From NCBI RefSeq assembly GCF_027580225.2, contig NC_073358.2, positions 10,405,001-10,469,000 of the forward strand: a DNA stretch of 64,000 bases, written 5' to 3'. Positions 61,545-64,000 of the stretch are shown piece by piece; the first letter of the stretch is position 1, and each line of letters starts with the position of its first letter. The notes under the pieces were generated by a model, which was not told the origin of the DNA, did no database searches, and saw only the letters and a list, made by a program, of their open reading frames with translations. The position numbers and the translations under genes are program-made. This DNA is from Misgurnus anguillicaudatus. Its lineage: Eukaryota; Chordata; Actinopteri; Cypriniformes; Cobitidae.

Positions 61545-63181
61545 AGTAACTGCTTTGAATGCTTTAATGAAATCAAAATGTCTTTCTGAAGCCACCGGCG
61601 GCCTCTGGTAGCAAATAGGATTTCACGGGTCACATCTGTGAGCTGCCCCTTGATATGTGTCATTTTCAACTTCCTGTTATAATAGGAAGTTCATCAACAC
61701 AGGAAAGAAATTTCATTCAGCAAGTATATTTCAAAAAAATGAAATGGTCAAGATAGAAAACTTGTTTTTATGTTAAACTGATTATGTTTTTCTCAATTTC
61801 TCAATCCTTAACTCTTTCCCTGCCAATGACCAGTTTTTGCGGCAATCCGTATTCCCGCTATTATCCACCAGGTGGCCAACTTTTAAAACCCAGAAGTATT
61901 CACTTAGGGCAAACAGTATAAACTCTGGGTATGTTTTGAGGATCGCTTTAAATCTGATCTAAAAGTCCTTCACAAAAATGAAATTATCTTTACTCAAAAT
62001 TTGGTATTTTTGAAGAAACCTACCCCTAATAGAGAGGTAATAAAAAGAGAACAAATAAAGGTAGGATAAAAACATTTTAATGTTCTTTCATTTGATATAT
62101 TGTATGTTTATATATTTAAGAAAGACAATTTTCTAAACTTTTGTGAAAATCATAAAAAATGCTGGCACTGCCTAGCAATTAAAAAAAACACTGGTGGGGA
62201 AAGAGTTAAATTCAGAATTTTGCCCAGACCTGGTAAATAATAAATTTTGACACCAATCAATCCATGCATTTTGATAAACCATAAGATCGTAACACATCTC
62301 GCAGGGTTCTGCTGGATTCCACATTCTTCCTCAAACCCAGAAGTCTCCTCAACTTATCGTGCCCAAAGAGGAAAGCACTTCAACCGTGTCCAACAGTAAA
62401 ACATCAACACAGTCTGCGACAGGTTAGTTTTATCCCAACCATTTTACATTTGTTTGTTTATTTATTTGTTTGTTTGTTTGTTTGTTTGTTTTACCAAACT
62501 CAAAGTGTTCCTGTTTTTTATAGCGCTTGATGGACGGGTGTCAGGTCAAGGGTCACCTTTAGGAGCAGAACAGGTGCCGAGCCCTCAGTCACCTCTCAAC
62601 AGCAGCACGGGTTTGGCTAAAAGTGAATGCAGTCAGGTACTGATCACAAGATCGGAATCGGTGATCATCTGCTAAATAAAAAACATTTATCATTCTTTTA
62701 AAAAACTGTTAAAGCGTCAACGGTGTTGTAACTTTGCTGTAAAGTACTTTGTTACATCTAGTTATATTGTAATATATACCTGCTGATAATGATAAAATAA
62801 TGCTTTTTCAATTTATTTAATGATGTTAAATAAAGTCTGCATAATCTGCTTTTGTTTACAGAGTCGGAGAGTAAGTCACATATCGGCTGAGCAGAAGAGA
62901 AGATTTACCATCAACGTCTGCTTTAAGACGCTGTGCGGTCTGGTGCCCACCCTCAAACCACAATCAAATGTAACTTTTTAGTATTTATTCAAATAACAAA
63001 GACCAGTTATCCAACTGTTCGATATTTTGAGTTTTTGTGGTTGGTGTTTTTAGATCAGTAATGCGGCCACACTTCAAAAGACCGTTGAATACATCAGCAA
63101 GTTACAGTTGGAGAGACAACAGCTGCTGGAAGAGACAAAGAGACTAAGAGAGGAGATTGAAGACCTCAACACATCTATAAA
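41512..63181 (+). CDS. mlxip: mlxip (MondoA), glucose-responsive bHLH-zipper transcription factor, first 14 coding exons, partial
   Basis: Exons: 41512-41819, 50306-50412, 50499-50584, 50604-50693, 50857-50898, 52693-52864, 52944-53033, 58303-58397, 58551-59073, 61219-61310, 62305-62422, 62524-62636, 62862-62969 and 63054-63181; about 690 codons. The N-terminus holds Mondo conserved regions: QIIHSGHFMVSSP, KKGYDFDTVNKQTCQTYHFG, SLTKLFECMTLAY (export signal) and VSPKWKNFKGLKLLWRDKIR. A Pro/Ser-rich centre follows, then the bHLH (HISAEQKRRF with the His, Glu and Arg E-box contacts) and leucine zipper. The C-terminal cytoplasmic-localisation domain lies beyond the window. The product partners MLX and binds carbohydrate response elements. 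The KGYDFDTVNKQTCQTY block favours mlxip over mlxipl. The ATG in GCCATGG context at 41512 fits; an earlier TTG does not. The acceptor of exon 3 is not AG, and the gap between exons 3 and 4 is 19 bases. Confidence 0.93.
43704..43816. repeat. 113-bp hairpin MITE
   Basis: TAGGGCTGCACAATAAATC and GATTTATTGTGCAGCCCTA are perfect 19-bp inverted ends around a short GC-richer loop. Confidence 0.9.
44155..44575. repeat. GC-rich MITE
   Basis: TAAAGCCGAAGGTATACTAG at the left; GGACGCGGAGAAAATTTATA with CCCCGGCCTTA at the right. It carries many CGCGGAC-type words. The same family, inverted, lies at about 54104-54681. Confidence 0.7.
45680..46790 (+). repeat. Direct duplication of a roughly 0.5-kb segment
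   Basis: Copy A (about 45683-46290) and copy B (about 46315-46785) share GCAAACTGCTCACTTTAGCG, then AATGTTAACATTTGCAAACC, CAGCTTACCAGTGTGCCCAG and AATCATATTATCCAG in the same order. Copy A has about 90 extra bases near 45840-45950. Confidence 0.85.
46787..46918. repeat. (GT)n/(GC) microsatellite
   Basis: Alternating GTGTGCGC and long GT runs. The two frames read here as Cys/Val-rich peptides are artefacts. Confidence 0.97.
47379..47876. mobile_element. hAT-like element with a second MITE nested inside
   Basis: CAGTGTTTCCCA and TGGGAAACACTG are perfect inverted ends, with GACCTA on both flanks (47373-47378 and 47877-47882). The nested MITE 47396-47579 (CAGGGGTGGGC to GCCCACCCCTG) has a perfect 8-bp duplication CCATACAT (47388-47395 and 47580-47587). 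Confidence 0.88.
48086..48465 (-). pseudogene. RecQ-like helicase fragment, transposon-borne, broken
   Basis: The minus strand first reads IKTFADRKDVFAVLSTGFSK (48465-48274), resembling helicase motif I, with the expected PTGxGKS altered to STGFSKS. A shifted frame (48319-48086) reads VALMEDKVKEATEIGITAMQ, then QLLFGTPESW and VVDEVQLTYKW, resembling motif II with DEVQ for DExH. The segment between motifs I and Ia is missing and the frames do not join. RecQ family enzymes unwind DNA; many copies of this type occur in fish repeats. This copy is inactive. Confidence 0.75.
48725..48737 (+). repeat. Run of 13 G
   Basis: Homopolymer G tract, a likely site of sequencing slippage. Confidence 0.97.
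49098..49692. repeat. MITE with long inverted ends
   Basis: TTAAGCCGCCTTTCCACTGC, extending through CACACGACAAACG, pairs with CGTATGTCGTGTGCAGTGGG plus AAAGGCAGCTTAA. Confidence 0.88.
50413..50603 (+). other. mlxip: mlxip introns 2 and 3 with defective splice geometry
   Basis: Exon 2 ends ATGCAAT|GTAAGA, so exon 3 must supply two bases before Val-Glu-Lys-Arg. The only in-frame fit starts at 50499 (AT GTA GAG AAG) and is preceded by GGAAT, not AG. Using any of the nearby AGs (just before 50504, 50506, 50509, 50511 and 50516) gives an immediate or very early stop. Exon 3 then ends CCAACAGAG at 50584, and exon 4 (GCGATTGCAACAGAAGG) begins at 50604. The 19 bases between begin GTGAGC and end AAG but are too short for spliceosomal removal, and reading through meets TAA. 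Confidence 0.8.
51487..52527. mobile_element. hAT-type element with perfect ends and target duplication
   Basis: TAGAGGTCTTC and GAAGACCTCTA are perfect 11-bp inverted ends. CTGTATAT duplicates at 51479-51486 and 52528-52535. A second hAT element lies inside. Confidence 0.93.
51549..52075. mobile_element. hAT-type element nested in the previous one
   Basis: TAGTGCTGCACAATTAATCG and the inverted end TAGGGCTGCACGATTTGGGT are matched ends. The target duplication CTTTATAC is perfect (51541-51548 and 52076-52083). It encodes no transposase that I recognise. Confidence 0.93.
52579..52692 (+). other. Open frame directly upstream of mlxip exon 6
   Basis: The frame of exon 6 stays open for 38 codons upstream of its predicted acceptor and reads GAEEQLSLFGEVCPDTC before the exon. 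Human MLXIP has no equivalent that I recall. It may be an alternative longer exon using an AG further upstream, or chance; the CTACCAG at 52693 is a good acceptor. Confidence 0.3.
53862..55134. mobile_element. hAT-type element with two further nested insertions
   Basis: TAGGGATGCACCGAATCC and the inverted end TAGGGATGCACCGAATCC match over 18 bp. ATGATTAT is duplicated at 53854-53861 and 55135-55142. Inside, a GGCGTGC-type foldback (from about 54060) is itself split by the GC-rich MITE at about 54104-54681. Confidence 0.9.
57318..57799. repeat. MITE, 480 bp
   Basis: TTAAAGGGGCCATGGCA and TGCCATGGCCCCTTTAA are perfect 17-bp inverted ends. A related copy in the other orientation lies at 39530-39955. 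Confidence 0.9.
59074..61218 (+). other. mlxip intron 9
   Basis: A unique-looking stretch (59074-60140), then an 844-bp foldback at 60149-60992. No exon seen. Confidence 0.6.
60149..60992. repeat. 844-bp foldback element
   Basis: TTAAAGGACTAGTCCATTTT, continuing through ATCCAGATAATTTACTCACC, pairs with the right end GGTGAGTAAATTATCTGGAT and ACTAATCCTTTAA. The arms extend to the centre (AGGTCATGTG region near 60485 with TGACCTCTTG region near 60645). Confidence 0.88.
61478..61546. repeat. (TA)n(CA)n compound microsatellite
   Basis: About 15 TA units followed by about 19 CA units in mlxip intron 10. Confidence 0.97.
61808..62209. repeat. MITE, TTAACTCTTTC family
   Basis: TTAACTCTTTCCCTGCCA and the inverted end TTAACTCTTTCCCCACCA bound it. 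A second copy is at 39066-39531. Confidence 0.8.
62862..63181 (+). CDS. mlxip: mlxip exons 13-14, bHLH-leucine zipper
   Basis: Exon 13 (62862-62969) encodes the basic region and helix 1: RRVSHISAEQKRRFTINVCF, then LCGLVPTLK. Exon 14 (63054-63181) encodes the loop end, helix 2 (SNAATLQKTVEYISKLQ) and the first zipper heptads (RQQLLEETKRLREEIEDLN). This domain dimerises with MLX and binds E-box-type carbohydrate response elements. The exon ends in phase 2, so coding continues beyond the window. Confidence 0.95.
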
Positions 63182-63864
63182 GTGAGTCATTATATAAACT
63201 ATAATGTTTGTTTTGCAAATATTAAGTATGTCACAAAAGTAAGTACACACCTTACATTTAAGAAAATGTTTTAGTATATCTTCTCAAGGGGCAAAACTAT
63301 AGAAATAAAATGTGGATTTATTTTAGAGTAGTCAATGTGCTCCTTGTATAGCAGTACAGATTTTCTGTCCTCTGAAAATAACTTAACATACAGCCATTAT
63401 TGTCAAAATAGCTGGTAACAAAAGTGATGTGACAAGCAATTGAATTTTCGATAATAGTCGATCATGCAAATTGTAACACATGTCATTATTGATTAATTTG
63501 GTCGGTGATGTCAATTGTCTATCGTACCAACACAAGAGTGTGAGCTATGTGATTATAGCCAGGTGCATCGAGATGGAGTTTCGAGGTTTGCCGACTGTTT
63601 CAGGAACCAGTAGAGCTTCGAGGTTTCATTACTTATATATACTTTTAATTTGTTAAATATTCACAGAACCCACACACAGTAAAAGGGGTTCAATGTGATT
63701 TATACAAAAAAAATTACCAAAAACAGAGATTTGAGGTTTCCATCAGACAATAGCGTCTTTCACACAGTAATTTCGGTATATTACCATGAATTTGCCTACT
63801 ATATAGTATGGAAGTAGGCGGTTTGGGACAGAGCGTCAGTGTTGTATTTGTAAACAATGGTGGG

Positions 63865-64000
63865 TTATGAGGGGTGGGAATCGCAGGGTACCTCACGATA
63901 CGATTCGATGCACGATACATGGCTCCCGATAACGATAGTACCACGGTTCGACGATTCTCCGATAATCGATGTATTGCTTGCAAATTATATGCCGATACAT
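63865..64000. repeat. Terminal part of a DNA transposon cut by the right edge
   Basis: GAGGGGTGGGAATCGCAGGG followed by ACGATACGATTCGATGCACG is a recurrent fish hAT-like terminus. The partner end lies outside the window. Confidence 0.5.

Overview
The window is vertebrate nuclear DNA from a ray-finned fish, most likely an otophysan or cyprinid. Introns are GT-AG with AT-rich interiors, coding exons are short, and the non-coding DNA is crowded with fish-type Tc1, hAT and foldback (MITE) elements. No prokaryotic, CRISPR or phage features were seen. Genes were built by hand from splice sites, codon phase and recalled vertebrate protein families; no database search was possible.

Layout from left to right. 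At 1-11025 lies one very large intron of ebf2 (minus strand), mostly repeats plus some unique sequence. At 11026-15478 are the first six coding exons of ebf2, encoding the start of the COE DNA-binding domain including the zinc knuckle. At 15479-18797 is AT-rich intergenic DNA. At 18798-29336 is a complete 11-exon poldip2 (minus) whose introns hold a Tc1 copy nested in a MITE. At 30588-32094 is a complete three-exon Mix/paired-like homeobox gene, identified as sebox (zebrafish mezzo), minus strand. At 35008-40881 is a complete uracil-DNA glycosylase gene (ung, plus) with separate nuclear and mitochondrial first exons. At 41512-63181 are the first 14 coding exons of mlxip (MondoA, plus), running off the right edge.

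The genes do not form a pathway. The sebox-poldip2 neighbourhood matches the mammalian SEBOX-TMEM199-POLDIP2 order, but no TMEM199 is visible. ung and mlxip both correspond to genes on human 12q24. sebox and ung are divergent across 2.9 kb.

Most surprising is mlxip exons 3-4. The acceptor before exon 3 lacks AG, and the gap between exons 3 and 4 is only 19 bases, although the flanking protein sequence is well conserved. This is an assembly error, an allele, or a decaying duplicate. Several hAT-type elements show perfect 8-bp target duplications and nest inside each other, giving a readable insertion history. A DNA-transposon remnant at about 47.26-48.71 kb carries a broken RecQ-like helicase fragment. 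I found no convincing new biological system.
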